From Pseudomonadota bacterium (lineage in GTDB: Bacteria > Pseudomonadota > Gammaproteobacteria > Pseudomonadales > Azotimanducaceae): a stretch of DNA of 6,113 nucleotides. The stretch lies in NCBI GenBank assembly GCA_027622495.1, contig JAQBYL010000265.1, positions 1 through 6,113 of the forward strand, in the 5' to 3' direction. Position 1 is the first letter of the stretch, and the number at the start of each line of letters is the position of its first letter. This document shows, piece by piece, positions 1 to 6,002 of this stretch. The notes under the pieces were generated by a model. That model was not told the origin of the DNA and made no database searches. It was given only the letters and a program-made list of their open reading frames with translations. The position numbers and the translations under genes are program-made.

Positions 1-1401
1 GGTGAAGCCCAGGCCGCTGGTTCCTTCCTCGAAGTAGATGGGTCCACTGCCGTCAATGCCCAGGTCTTCCATATACATTGATATGGCAGCAGGCAGAGAA
101 TCGACCAACGTCTCCGTGTTGGGATCGGTCGCCCCCCCACCGCTGTTGGATACCCTGATGGTGTAGCGGATGACCGCGCCGGGGATGGACTTCGGATAGC
201 TGCTGCCCACCGGGTCGTTAATGGTCTCTACAGATTTGAGGACGATCAGGTTGGCCAATGGCGAGGCGGGAAAATCAAACCCGCAACTGGTCGGTCGTGC
301 AGCATAGGCCATCACCGCGTTCAGGTACATTCGCCTGCCATTGATCTCAGCGATGTCGTTGCCATTGTATTCGTGAGCCCCCAGGTAATACACCCCCGCA
401 CCACCGCCGCTGTTCAACTGTGACGCAGTGGCGACATAAGTGTCTGGATCAGACAGGTTAGTAACGTGTGCATGGGCTCCGTTCCTGAACGAGCCACCGT
501 TGAGCTCGTAGTCCGATATCGAGCCGCCTTTGTCCTTCAATTCCCCGTGAAACTGACTGTATTGCAGGTCTGCACGCGGGTAACTGAAACCACCGCTCAA
601 TTTGTTCTTAACTACGCCGTTGGTGGTCTGATACAAGCCGTGAAGAGTATTGTTCTCATAGCTGACGATGGCCACACACTGAGCGAGAAAGTTACCGCCT
701 GCTTCAACGAACAGGCGTATTGCCTGGGCTTCGGTGTCGTTGTCGGTGACGTCCCAATGCGGTTCACTGGCAAGGGTAATACAGACGTTTGCGTTTATGT
801 TTGCAAGCGTGGCAGCCGGGATCACCACATACTGCTGGCCGCTGACAAAACCAGCTTCGTTCAAAATGGCCGTGTGGATGTCAGCTTTATCGCCGTCGTC
901 GAGAACGCCGACTTTCTTGCGCTGCAAAATCGTCTGGCGGATGTCGACGGTAACGTCCGCTTTGGTCAGGTACACGGCAACGTTGTTTCCATAGGCGATC
1001 ATCAGAGGCAGGGCCAGCGCTGCCAGGTCGCGATGCACAATAAATGGTCCGGAATGGAACGAGATGGTGGATTGGGCAGCAGATGTAGGCAGCACACGCT
1101 GTACAGCCACAGTGAAGTCAATACCGTCTTTGGTTTTGCCCGGCTTGATGGCCCACTTAACCGGGATGTTGTTCCACAACAGATGATTGACCATCCCGTA
1201 CGACTTGAGATTGAAAGCGCTGCCGATGTTCTGGGTGTTGTTGTCCATGGCAATGATCAACGATCCTGCCGGGATCACCTCACTGGTCGAGACGGCGGGT
1301 GGCAGTTCGGCGTGGGTTGATAGACAGACGCACACTGCAAGGAACGCAGTCAGTCGCCGCGTCCACGGTAAAGAAACGATGCTTAAGTTCGTCATGAACA
1401 T
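1..1401 (-). CDS. Secreted protein with GATase1-like middle region and DUF11-type repeat (C-terminus cut by window edge)
   Basis: The frame is open from the ATG at 1401 to the left edge, giving 467 residues without a stop. An in-frame TAG two codons upstream (complement 1405-1407) limits the start to the ATG at 1401 or the one at 1395. Neither has a strong Shine-Dalgarno; an AGGGA lies about 16 nt upstream. Residues 13-31 form a Sec signal peptide: WTRR, then a hydrophobic core, then a THA cleavage site before ELPP. Residues 163-250 read like a class I amidotransferase-type alpha/beta fold: VGVLDDGD (164-171), YVVIPA, CITLASEPHW (207-216), then AGGNFLAQC (234-242), with Cys242 where the nucleophile elbow would be. 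GVYYLGAHEYNG (336-347) and RRMYLNAVMAYA (356-367) fit the end of such a fold. From about 385, PGAVIRYTIRVSNSGGGAT and LVDSLPAAI match the DUF11/conserved-repeat surface domain. The protein is exported and probably surface or extracellular. Its substrate or partner is unknown and its C-terminus is not visible. The coding call is firm; the fold assignment is by eye. Confidence 0.85.
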   Translation of the reverse strand, partial: MFMTNLSIVSLPWTRRLTAFLAVCVCLSTHAELPPAVSTSEVIPAGSLIIAMDNNTQNIGSAFNLKSYGMVNHLLWNNIPVKWAIKPGKTKDGIDFTVAVQRVLPTSAAQSTISFHSGPFIVHRDLAALALPLMIAYGNNVAVYLTKADVTVDIRQTILQRKKVGVLDDGDKADIHTAILNEAGFVSGQQYVVIPAATLANINANVCITLASEPHWDVTDNDTEAQAIRLFVEAGGNFLAQCVAIVSYENNTLHGLYQTTNGVVKNKLSGGFSYPRADLQYSQFHGELKDKGGSISDYELNGGSFRNGAHAHVTNLSDPDTYVATASQLNSGGGAGVYYLGAHEYNGNDIAEINGRRMYLNAVMAYAARPTSCGFDFPASPLANLIVLKSVETINDPVGSSYPKSIPGAVIRYTIRVSNSGGGATDPNTETLVDSLPAAISMYMEDLGIDGSGPIYFEEGTSGLGFT

Positions 1402-1402
1402 C

Positions 1403-1418
1403 TGCTAGTCGGCTAGTC
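1403..1418. repeat. 8-bp tandem direct repeat just upstream of the secreted-protein start
   Basis: TGCTAGTC (1403-1410) is followed directly by GGCTAGTC (1411-1418), which differs at one base. It ends 1 bp before the ATG at 1401 on the minus strand, so it would lie in the mRNA leader where a ribosome binding site is expected. It contains CTAG twice, a tetramer usually rare in proteobacteria. It could be a regulator or RNA-binding half-site pair, or chance. Confidence 0.3.
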
Positions 1419-1474
1419 CCTGTATAGGTCGCCCGCAGATACACCGGGCTACAGGGCAAGATTGCAGGATTGCG

Positions 1475-1488
1475 CTAAAAGTTTTTAG
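1475..1488. promoter_or_regulatory. AT-rich inverted repeat, possible operator
   Basis: CTAAAA (1475-1480) and TTTTAG (1483-1488) are exact inverted arms around a 2-bp centre. The element lies 74 bp upstream of the secreted-protein start at 1401, a plausible place for a dimeric regulator. A 2-nt centre is too short for an RNA hairpin loop without opening the stem, so a DNA-binding site fits better than a terminator. No regulator is identified. Confidence 0.25.
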
Positions 1489-1500
1489 GAAATGCGTCAC

Positions 1501-1535
1501 AAAAGCATGTCAGGGCCGCCAGTTCGGCTCTGGCG
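1501..1535 (-). terminator. Weak hairpin downstream of the LLM gene, possible terminator
   Basis: CGCCAG (1517-1522) pairs with CTGGCG (1530-1535) across a 7-nt loop, 50 bp after the stop of the minus-strand LLM gene. On that strand a short T run (complement 1501-1504) follows only about 12 nt after the stem, so this is not a classical intrinsic terminator. It may simply slow or stabilise the transcript end. Confidence 0.25.
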
Positions 1536-1584
1536 AACCACCGGTTTCCGTGATCAGATCATCAAGCTGCTGCCAGATAGCGCT

Positions 1585-2448
1585 TCAGGTCACCATTTCG
1601 CCTTTGAGTTCCTCGGCGAGCTTCTGGATCCCTTCAACGGGACTGGCGCCCAGGGCCATTATGGGAACAACAAGCCGGGATACCCCCACGCTGGCAAGAG
1701 CCTGCACTGCCTCCTTGCCACCCTGACCTGGCCACATGCAGGTGATTTCGATCTCAGCGAAGTCACGATCTTCCGCATCACAAGCGGCACGCAATTGATC
1801 GAGTGCTTTTGCCAGTGCAGCCGGATCCCCGATCGGTGCAAACCAGCCGTCCCCGTGGCGAGCGATACGTTGATAAATCTTGCCAGCCGCGCCGCCAATA
1901 ATCACAGGCAGAGGCTTTTGCACCGGGACCGGATAGCTTCTGAATCCTGACCAGTCAATAAAGTCGCTGTGATGCTCAAAAAGCTCGCCTGACCAGATCT
2001 TCTTCATGGCCACTACATAGTCATCGAAGCGTGCACCGCGACGTTCAAACGGCACACCGAGAGCCTCGAACTCTTCTTTCAGCCAGCCGATGCCAACCCC
2101 GAGCATGAAGCGACCGTTTGACACCAGATCGAGGCTGGCTGCCTGTTTGGCCATATACAGTGGGTTGACCTGCGAGAGGATGTTGACGCCGGTGCCCAGG
2201 CGGATTCTGCTGGTCACTGCAGCAACTGCGCTCAGCGCGATCAGTGGGTCCACGAAATTCGTGTCAGGTGCGGCACCCATCTTTCCGCTCGGGTGGTATG
2301 GATATTTCGATTGATAGTCCTCAGGAACAATCACGTGTTCGAAGGTCCAGACCGATTCGAAACTGTTGGCTTCTGCGAGCCGGGCAATCCCGGTGATCTG
2401 GTCAAGGTCTGCCACTGCAATGTTGATAGGGATCAGGCCGAATTTCAT
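1585..2448 (-). CDS. LLM class flavin/F420-dependent oxidoreductase (TIGR03619-like)
   Basis: This is a 287-residue soluble protein of the bacterial luciferase-like monooxygenase fold (TIM barrel), whose members transfer electrons via FMN or coenzyme F420. The order of motifs matches the 'probable F420-dependent oxidoreductase' family closely: MKFGLIPIN at the start, FESVWTFEHVIVP (30-42), DPLIALSAVAAVTSRIRLGTGV (67-88), the AKQAASLDLVSNGR segment (100-113), GVGIGWLKEEFEALGVPFERRG (117-138), then RSYPVPVQKPLPVIIGG (170-186) and ARHGDGWF (196-203). The length is normal for the family. I chose the ATG at 2448 over one 14 codons upstream because AGGAA lies 6 nt before it and MKFG is the usual family start. 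There is no signal peptide or membrane segment, so it is cytoplasmic. The substrate is unknown. F420 is uncommon in gammaproteobacteria, so FMN use is possible. It is transcribed away from the TPR gene. Confidence 0.92.
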   Translation of the reverse strand: MKFGLIPINIAVADLDQITGIARLAEANSFESVWTFEHVIVPEDYQSKYPYHPSGKMGAAPDTNFVDPLIALSAVAAVTSRIRLGTGVNILSQVNPLYMAKQAASLDLVSNGRFMLGVGIGWLKEEFEALGVPFERRGARFDDYVVAMKKIWSGELFEHHSDFIDWSGFRSYPVPVQKPLPVIIGGAAGKIYQRIARHGDGWFAPIGDPAALAKALDQLRAACDAEDRDFAEIEITCMWPGQGGKEAVQALASVGVSRLVVPIMALGASPVEGIQKLAEELKGEMVT

Positions 2449-2454
2449 TGTGTG

Positions 2455-2459
2455 TTCCT
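2455..2459 (-). promoter_or_regulatory. Ribosome binding site deciding the LLM start at 2448
   Basis: On the minus strand AGGAA stands 6 nt before the ATG at 2448. The alternative upstream ATG at 2490 adds 14 residues (MLSMPLRFYIQEHT) that have no counterpart in the family pattern, so the downstream start is preferred. Confidence 0.6.
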
Positions 2460-2492
2460 GAATGTAAAAGCGCAGCGGCATTGATAGCACAT

Positions 2493-2508
2493 TGCCTGAC
2501 TTCAGGCA
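2493..2508. promoter_or_regulatory. 16-bp perfect palindrome, candidate operator
   Basis: TGCCTGA (2493-2499) and TCAGGCA (2502-2508) are exact inverted repeats around CT. The centre is about 52 bp upstream of the LLM start at 2448, a usual distance for a repressor or activator dimer site overlapping a promoter. It could also serve the divergent TPR gene. A 2-nt centre argues for a protein-binding DNA site rather than an RNA hairpin. No regulator gene lies in the window. Confidence 0.45.
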
Positions 2509-2564
2509 TCATCGGGGACCGACAGGGGCCAACAGACGTCACGCGCATGTCGCATAAGAAGATC

Positions 2565-2574
2565 GTTAGCTAAC
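2565..2574. promoter_or_regulatory. 10-bp perfect palindrome GTTAGCTAAC, possible operator
   Basis: The palindrome GTTAGCTAAC lies 101 bp upstream of the GTG at 2676 and 117 bp from the LLM start, near the middle of the divergent region. Its size and AT-rich core would suit a dimeric regulator half-site pair, but a 10-bp palindrome can occur by chance. Confidence 0.25.
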
Positions 2575-2663
2575 AGAATTAGTGAGGGGCCTGAGTCAAC
2601 TTACTTGCTGGTGGCATCAAGCCGAAAGGGTTGGCAAGCTGCGCAGCCTGAACGGCCGACGCT

Positions 2664-2669
2664 GGGGAG
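2664..2669 (+). promoter_or_regulatory. Strong ribosome binding site for the GTG start at 2676
   Basis: GGGGAG ends 6 nt before the GTG at 2676-2678. This good spacing supports the GTG as the true start of the TPR-glycosyltransferase gene. Confidence 0.65.
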
Positions 2670-2675
2670 CGACGG

Positions 2676-4847
2676 GTGCGGAACACTGCTGACAAAGAGG
2701 CAGATACATCACTGAATACGCGGATTGAACTGGAGAGTTATTTCCGGCTGATCCGTTATGCGTTGAGAAAACAAACGTTTGACCAGGCGCAGCGATGGTG
2801 CGATCGGGCCCTCAAACGATTTCCACGCAGTCCGAAACTGCGGTATCTGCAGGCGCAGGTGGCGCGGGCAGCACAAGACTGGTCGGGTGCCATCGATTGT
2901 TATGAAGGCCTGTTACGGACTGGCGTGAATGTTCAATCAAACATATTGGTGGAGTTGGCGGATGCGCTGGTCGAAGCAGGGCGCATGGGTGAAGCGGAGG
3001 CCCGTTATCTTGCTGCCTACGGCCGTGGAAATGACGCCGCGTTGAAAGGCTACGCGCAAGTTGCAGTCCGACGGAATCAGCCACGCGAGGCACTGCGTCG
3101 CTGGCGTCTGGCGTTGCGTGTGTTGCCCGATGATCCACTGGTGCTCAAAGCGCTTGCCGAACATCACCTGGTGAATCAGGAATTCGATGAAGCAGAACGC
3201 GTTTATCAGCGCCTTATCAGTTCGCGACCACAAAACAAGGCAGGTTGGTTTGGCCTTGCTAGAACTCGTCAGAAGAATGGTTGTCTGGAGCGGGCACTTA
3301 CTGCCTGGTTGCGGGCAGCCGATGAATTTCCCCGTTCGGTCTTGCCCCTGCGTGGCGCGGTCAGGTGTTATGAAGATCTGCGCCAGTACGATCAGGCCGC
3401 TTCCGTCTACGAGCGGTTGATGCGTGAATTTCCAGACGATGTGGGTGGCTTTCGCGGTGCCGCACAGCTGGCGAGTGTCATGCACGACTATCAGCGGGCG
3501 CGCGAGTTGTGGAGTGTAATCCGGGAGCGCTTTTCTGAAGTGCCCGGAGTGCTGCTCGAATATGCGACTTTTCTGAGTCAGCACGATGATCCGCTGAACA
3601 GCGAGATCGACAACAGCCTGAGCAGAATCCTTGCGCCGCAACCGCATCATGAGCAGGCGACCCTGCTTTTTCACGAATGTGCATTCGCCGCAAGAAATGG
3701 ATCCATCGGAGAATCCTGTCTGATCCCGGAGGAATTTTCTGATGTGGGCCTGCGGGAACGTGCGTTGCTGTTAAAGGCTCGGATGAGGGCGCTGCTCGGT
3801 GAGCCAGACGGTGCTGCGCATCTTCTCGAGAATCTGACCCTGCCATCTGTAACAGCGGCGATCCGGTGTGAGGCATCACTGCTTCTTACACAGCTGAATC
3901 TGATCGATGGGGATCTTTCCCGTGCTCATGAGTTTTTACTGATGGCGCGGGCAGACATCGGCTATGCGCAAAATGGCGTGTCCGGGCAGATCGGGCAGAT
4001 CGATAAAATATTCGCCCGATACCAACGCGAAGCAGGGTTCGTCCGGATTGGCAGGGCACCACTTGAGACAGATGAACTTGCCACACTGGTGAGCACTCAC
4101 AGCAACAGTACACCCCTCGCCCTGAGCCTTGCCAGAAGCCTTGATCGGGAAGGCTGGCTGGAACCATTGAATATTCGACCCGCAGAAGTCAAGGGCAACC
4201 GGTTAGCGCGCATACCCAGGCAGATCTTTCAATTCTGGCACGCTGGCTGCGTTGATAGCGATGTGGCCAAAGCGATGGAAACCTGGCAAACCGAATACGA
4301 TGGCTGGGAATACCAGCTGTTTGATCATCAGGGGGCGATCGATTTTCTTGAAAGTCAGTATGGCAACAAGGTAGTCGACGCATATCGTTCATGTGGTCAT
4401 CCGGCAATGGCTGCAGATTTTTTCGGACACACTGTCCTGTTGAACCGCGGCGGGTTATTCGTTGCTGCAGACGAAGTCTGTTTGAGTGCCATACGCTGGT
4501 CGACACAAACAGAGCTTGTGGTGCGATTTCAGGATGACAGCCTGCTGCCTGAGTTTCTGCCCGGTTTCGCGGCCGTACGTCCCAACCATCCGCTCTATGA
4601 AAACCTGGTCGATGAGATGATCGAAACAATCAGATCAGGGCATGAACACGATCGCTGGTTCTGCACCGGGGCTGGTCTGTATACCCGTCATGTTGTGCGC
4701 TGGCTTGTTGATAACGGGCTTCTGTCAAACAGTAACGATCTTGCCGGCCAGATCTGTGTGATCAGACAATCCGCCTATCGCCGCTTTGCGTATACACCCG
4801 ATTTTGCGTACAAAGGTCCGGAGGAAGCCGTTTTTCGACCAGCTTAG
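2676..4847 (+). CDS. TPR-repeat protein with C-terminal Och1/DXD-type glycosyltransferase domain
   Basis: The protein has 723 residues, with no signal peptide or membrane segment, so it is probably cytoplasmic. Residues about 18-290 hold eight consecutive 34-residue TPR-like units ending in typical turns (KRFPRSP, RVLPDDP, SSRPQNK, DEFPRSV, REFPDDV). Two or more weaker units follow at about 360-427. TPRs form a superhelix for protein-protein contacts. Residues about 510-700 match the glycosyltransferase sugar-binding (Gly_transf_sug, Och1-like) pattern: RIPRQIFQFWHAG (512-524), METWQTEYDGWEYQLFD (534-550), HPAMAADFFGHTVLLNRGGLF (575-595) and a late WFCTGAGLYTRHVV (661-674). Family members usually have a DXD nucleotide-sugar/metal motif right after the GG[IL][YF] turn. 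Here that place reads VAADE (596-600), so the first Asp is Ala. A transferase role, perhaps on protein or cell-surface glycans, is inferred and activity is uncertain. The next gene starts 14 bp after this stop. Confidence 0.88.
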   Translation: MRNTADKEADTSLNTRIELESYFRLIRYALRKQTFDQAQRWCDRALKRFPRSPKLRYLQAQVARAAQDWSGAIDCYEGLLRTGVNVQSNILVELADALVEAGRMGEAEARYLAAYGRGNDAALKGYAQVAVRRNQPREALRRWRLALRVLPDDPLVLKALAEHHLVNQEFDEAERVYQRLISSRPQNKAGWFGLARTRQKNGCLERALTAWLRAADEFPRSVLPLRGAVRCYEDLRQYDQAASVYERLMREFPDDVGGFRGAAQLASVMHDYQRARELWSVIRERFSEVPGVLLEYATFLSQHDDPLNSEIDNSLSRILAPQPHHEQATLLFHECAFAARNGSIGESCLIPEEFSDVGLRERALLLKARMRALLGEPDGAAHLLENLTLPSVTAAIRCEASLLLTQLNLIDGDLSRAHEFLLMARADIGYAQNGVSGQIGQIDKIFARYQREAGFVRIGRAPLETDELATLVSTHSNSTPLALSLARSLDREGWLEPLNIRPAEVKGNRLARIPRQIFQFWHAGCVDSDVAKAMETWQTEYDGWEYQLFDHQGAIDFLESQYGNKVVDAYRSCGHPAMAADFFGHTVLLNRGGLFVAADEVCLSAIRWSTQTELVVRFQDDSLLPEFLPGFAAVRPNHPLYENLVDEMIETIRSGHEHDRWFCTGAGLYTRHVVRWLVDNGLLSNSNDLAGQICVIRQSAYRRFAYTPDFAYKGPEEAVFRPA

Positions 4848-4850
4848 CGC

Positions 4851-4856
4851 AGGGGG
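4851..4856 (+). promoter_or_regulatory. AGGGGG ribosome binding site pointing to a TTG start at 4862
   Basis: AGGGGG (4851-4856) is followed by a 5-nt spacer and TTG at 4862. The competing GTG at 4856 would overlap the purine run itself, leaving no proper spacer. The site lies in the 14-bp gap after the TPR gene stop, so the second LLM gene has its own translation signal within a likely two-gene operon. Confidence 0.55.
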
Positions 4857-4861
4857 TGAGA

Positions 4862-5986
4862 TTGAAATTTGGTCTGTTCATGTATTGCACGGTAGGGCGG
4901 CGGGCTGAGCTTGAAGCAGGTATGGCGGGTCGACACCCGGACCTGTATCCGCGGATGCTGAAAGAGATTGGAGAGATCGCCGCTTTCGCTGACCAGGCAG
5001 GCTATTTCGGTTTTGGTCATCCCGAACACCACCTGCAGATCGAAGGCTTTGAGATTTCCAACGATCCCTGTCTGATGGCCATGTGGCTTGGTCAGCACAC
5101 GCGCAAGATGCGCATCGTCACCTGCGGCTTTGTGAGCACCGTCAACAACCCACTGATGACAGCCGAGAAAATCACCACGCTGGACAACATGCTGCAGGGT
5201 CGATTCGGTGTGGGTCTGGTGCGCGGCTACCAGGCCAGGTGGGTGGAAAACTACAAGATCAAACCGAACCTGACCGCGGTTGGTCCCTGGAATGCGGACG
5301 GACCCGAAAATGATCTGAATCGCGAGTACTTTGCCGAGTTCGTCGAAGTGGTGGTTAAAGCCCTGCACAACGAGACACTGAGTCACAGGGGCAAGTTCTG
5401 GCAGTTCCCGCCGGAGGGTTTCGTCAATCCCCATGAGCACCCGGCCTACGTCAACTACGGCCAGGGGGTCGATGCTGATATGCGGGTCAACCAGGTTGGC
5501 ATCGCCCCGCGACCTTTTCAGAAGACCATACCGCTGTACGGTGGTTTTTCGCAGAGCCTGCGAACGGCAAAGTTCTGGGCTAAATACAAAGGCCGGCCGA
5601 TTGTGCTTTCAGGCAATACCGACTTTCTGAAATTGCTGTGGTCGGAGTGGGAAGCTGAAGCCCGGTTGCACGGTCACGAGGTGAAGCCTGGTGAGCAGGC
5701 CTGCTGGGGCGGCATTGGAATCTGTGCAGAAACCGATGCGAAAGCCTGGAAGCTCTTTGAAGACATGGAGTGGTTCTGGAAGACCTGGGCGACGCCATTC
5801 GGCCAGGGCATGCCGGAGTTGCTGGTCGGCAGCCCGGACACGCTGAACCGGCGTATTGAAGAAATCTCCCGGACGGTTCCGGTGGACGAAGCATTTCTGC
5901 TGATACCGCAGGGTATTCACACACCTGACCAATTGCTCGAGTCGCTTGATCTCTTCGCGCGCAAAGTCATGCCTAATTTTGGCTGA
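4862..5986 (+). CDS. LLM class flavin-dependent oxidoreductase (bacterial luciferase-like, long form)
   Basis: This is a soluble protein of 374 residues from the TTG at 4862 (376 if the GTG at 4856 is used). It opens with KFGLFMY, like other LLM proteins. FGFGHPEHH (50-57, from the TTG) carries the EHH signature on an early barrel strand. RKMRIVTCGFVSTVNNPLMTAEK (82-103, shown only as positions 82-103 for its start and end) then leads to LDNMLQGRFGVGLVRGY (107-123), the family's conserved flavin-barrel segment. APRPFQKTIPLYGG (215-228) and VGSPDTLNRRIEE (322-334) complete the LLM pattern. It is longer than the minus-strand LLM protein and differs from it throughout, so it is another subfamily, probably an FMNH2-dependent monooxygenase with an unknown substrate. 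I do not see a beta-subunit partner or a flavin reductase gene next to it. It follows the TPR-glycosyltransferase gene by 14 bp and is likely co-transcribed with it. Confidence 0.9.
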   Translation: MKFGLFMYCTVGRRAELEAGMAGRHPDLYPRMLKEIGEIAAFADQAGYFGFGHPEHHLQIEGFEISNDPCLMAMWLGQHTRKMRIVTCGFVSTVNNPLMTAEKITTLDNMLQGRFGVGLVRGYQARWVENYKIKPNLTAVGPWNADGPENDLNREYFAEFVEVVVKALHNETLSHRGKFWQFPPEGFVNPHEHPAYVNYGQGVDADMRVNQVGIAPRPFQKTIPLYGGFSQSLRTAKFWAKYKGRPIVLSGNTDFLKLLWSEWEAEARLHGHEVKPGEQACWGGIGICAETDAKAWKLFEDMEWFWKTWATPFGQGMPELLVGSPDTLNRRIEEISRTVPVDEAFLLIPQGIHTPDQLLESLDLFARKVMPNFG

Positions 5987-6002
5987 CGTACTGCTCGTCT
6001 GG

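Larger units (their letters stand above)
1402..1584. other. Intergenic gap between the LLM gene and the secreted-protein gene
   Basis: This 183-bp gap separates two minus-strand genes. I see no credible short ORF or RNA gene in it. Three symmetrical elements stand out: a hairpin at 1517-1535, an AT-rich 14-bp near-palindrome at 1475-1488, and the tandem repeat at 1403-1418. Read on the minus strand, TATACA (complement of about 1421-1426) resembles a -10 box, but I found no -35 box at proper spacing. The size of the gap suggests the secreted-protein gene has its own promoter rather than depending on read-through from the oxidoreductase gene. Confidence 0.5.
2449..2675. other. Divergent intergenic region
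   Basis: This 227-bp stretch separates the minus-strand LLM gene from the plus-strand TPR-glycosyltransferase gene and must hold the promoters of both units. I see no ORF with a good start here. It carries two perfect palindromes (2493-2508 and 2565-2574) and the GGGGAG site at 2664-2669. I could not pick out a convincing -35/-10 pair in either direction. Confidence 0.6.

Noticed and set aside
466..1320. 284-codon plus-strand ORF opposite the secreted-protein gene
   Set aside because: The minus strand in the same place is open for 467 codons with a signal peptide, coherent domain motifs and a DUF11 segment. The plus-strand translation shows no recognisable domain and looks like an antisense shadow.
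2937..3674. 245-codon minus-strand ORF inside the TPR gene
   Set aside because: It lies opposite regular TPR repeats with clear periodicity on the plus strand. Its own translation has no family resemblance and no ribosome binding site that I can support.
4844..5440. 198-codon minus-strand ORF opposite the second LLM gene
   Set aside because: The plus strand encodes well-conserved LLM motifs here; the antisense reading is a by-product of codon bias.
1585..5986. The two LLM genes as alpha and beta luciferase subunits
   Set aside because: They lie on opposite strands with another gene between them, and their motifs belong to different subfamilies. No lux-type fatty-acid reductase genes are present.
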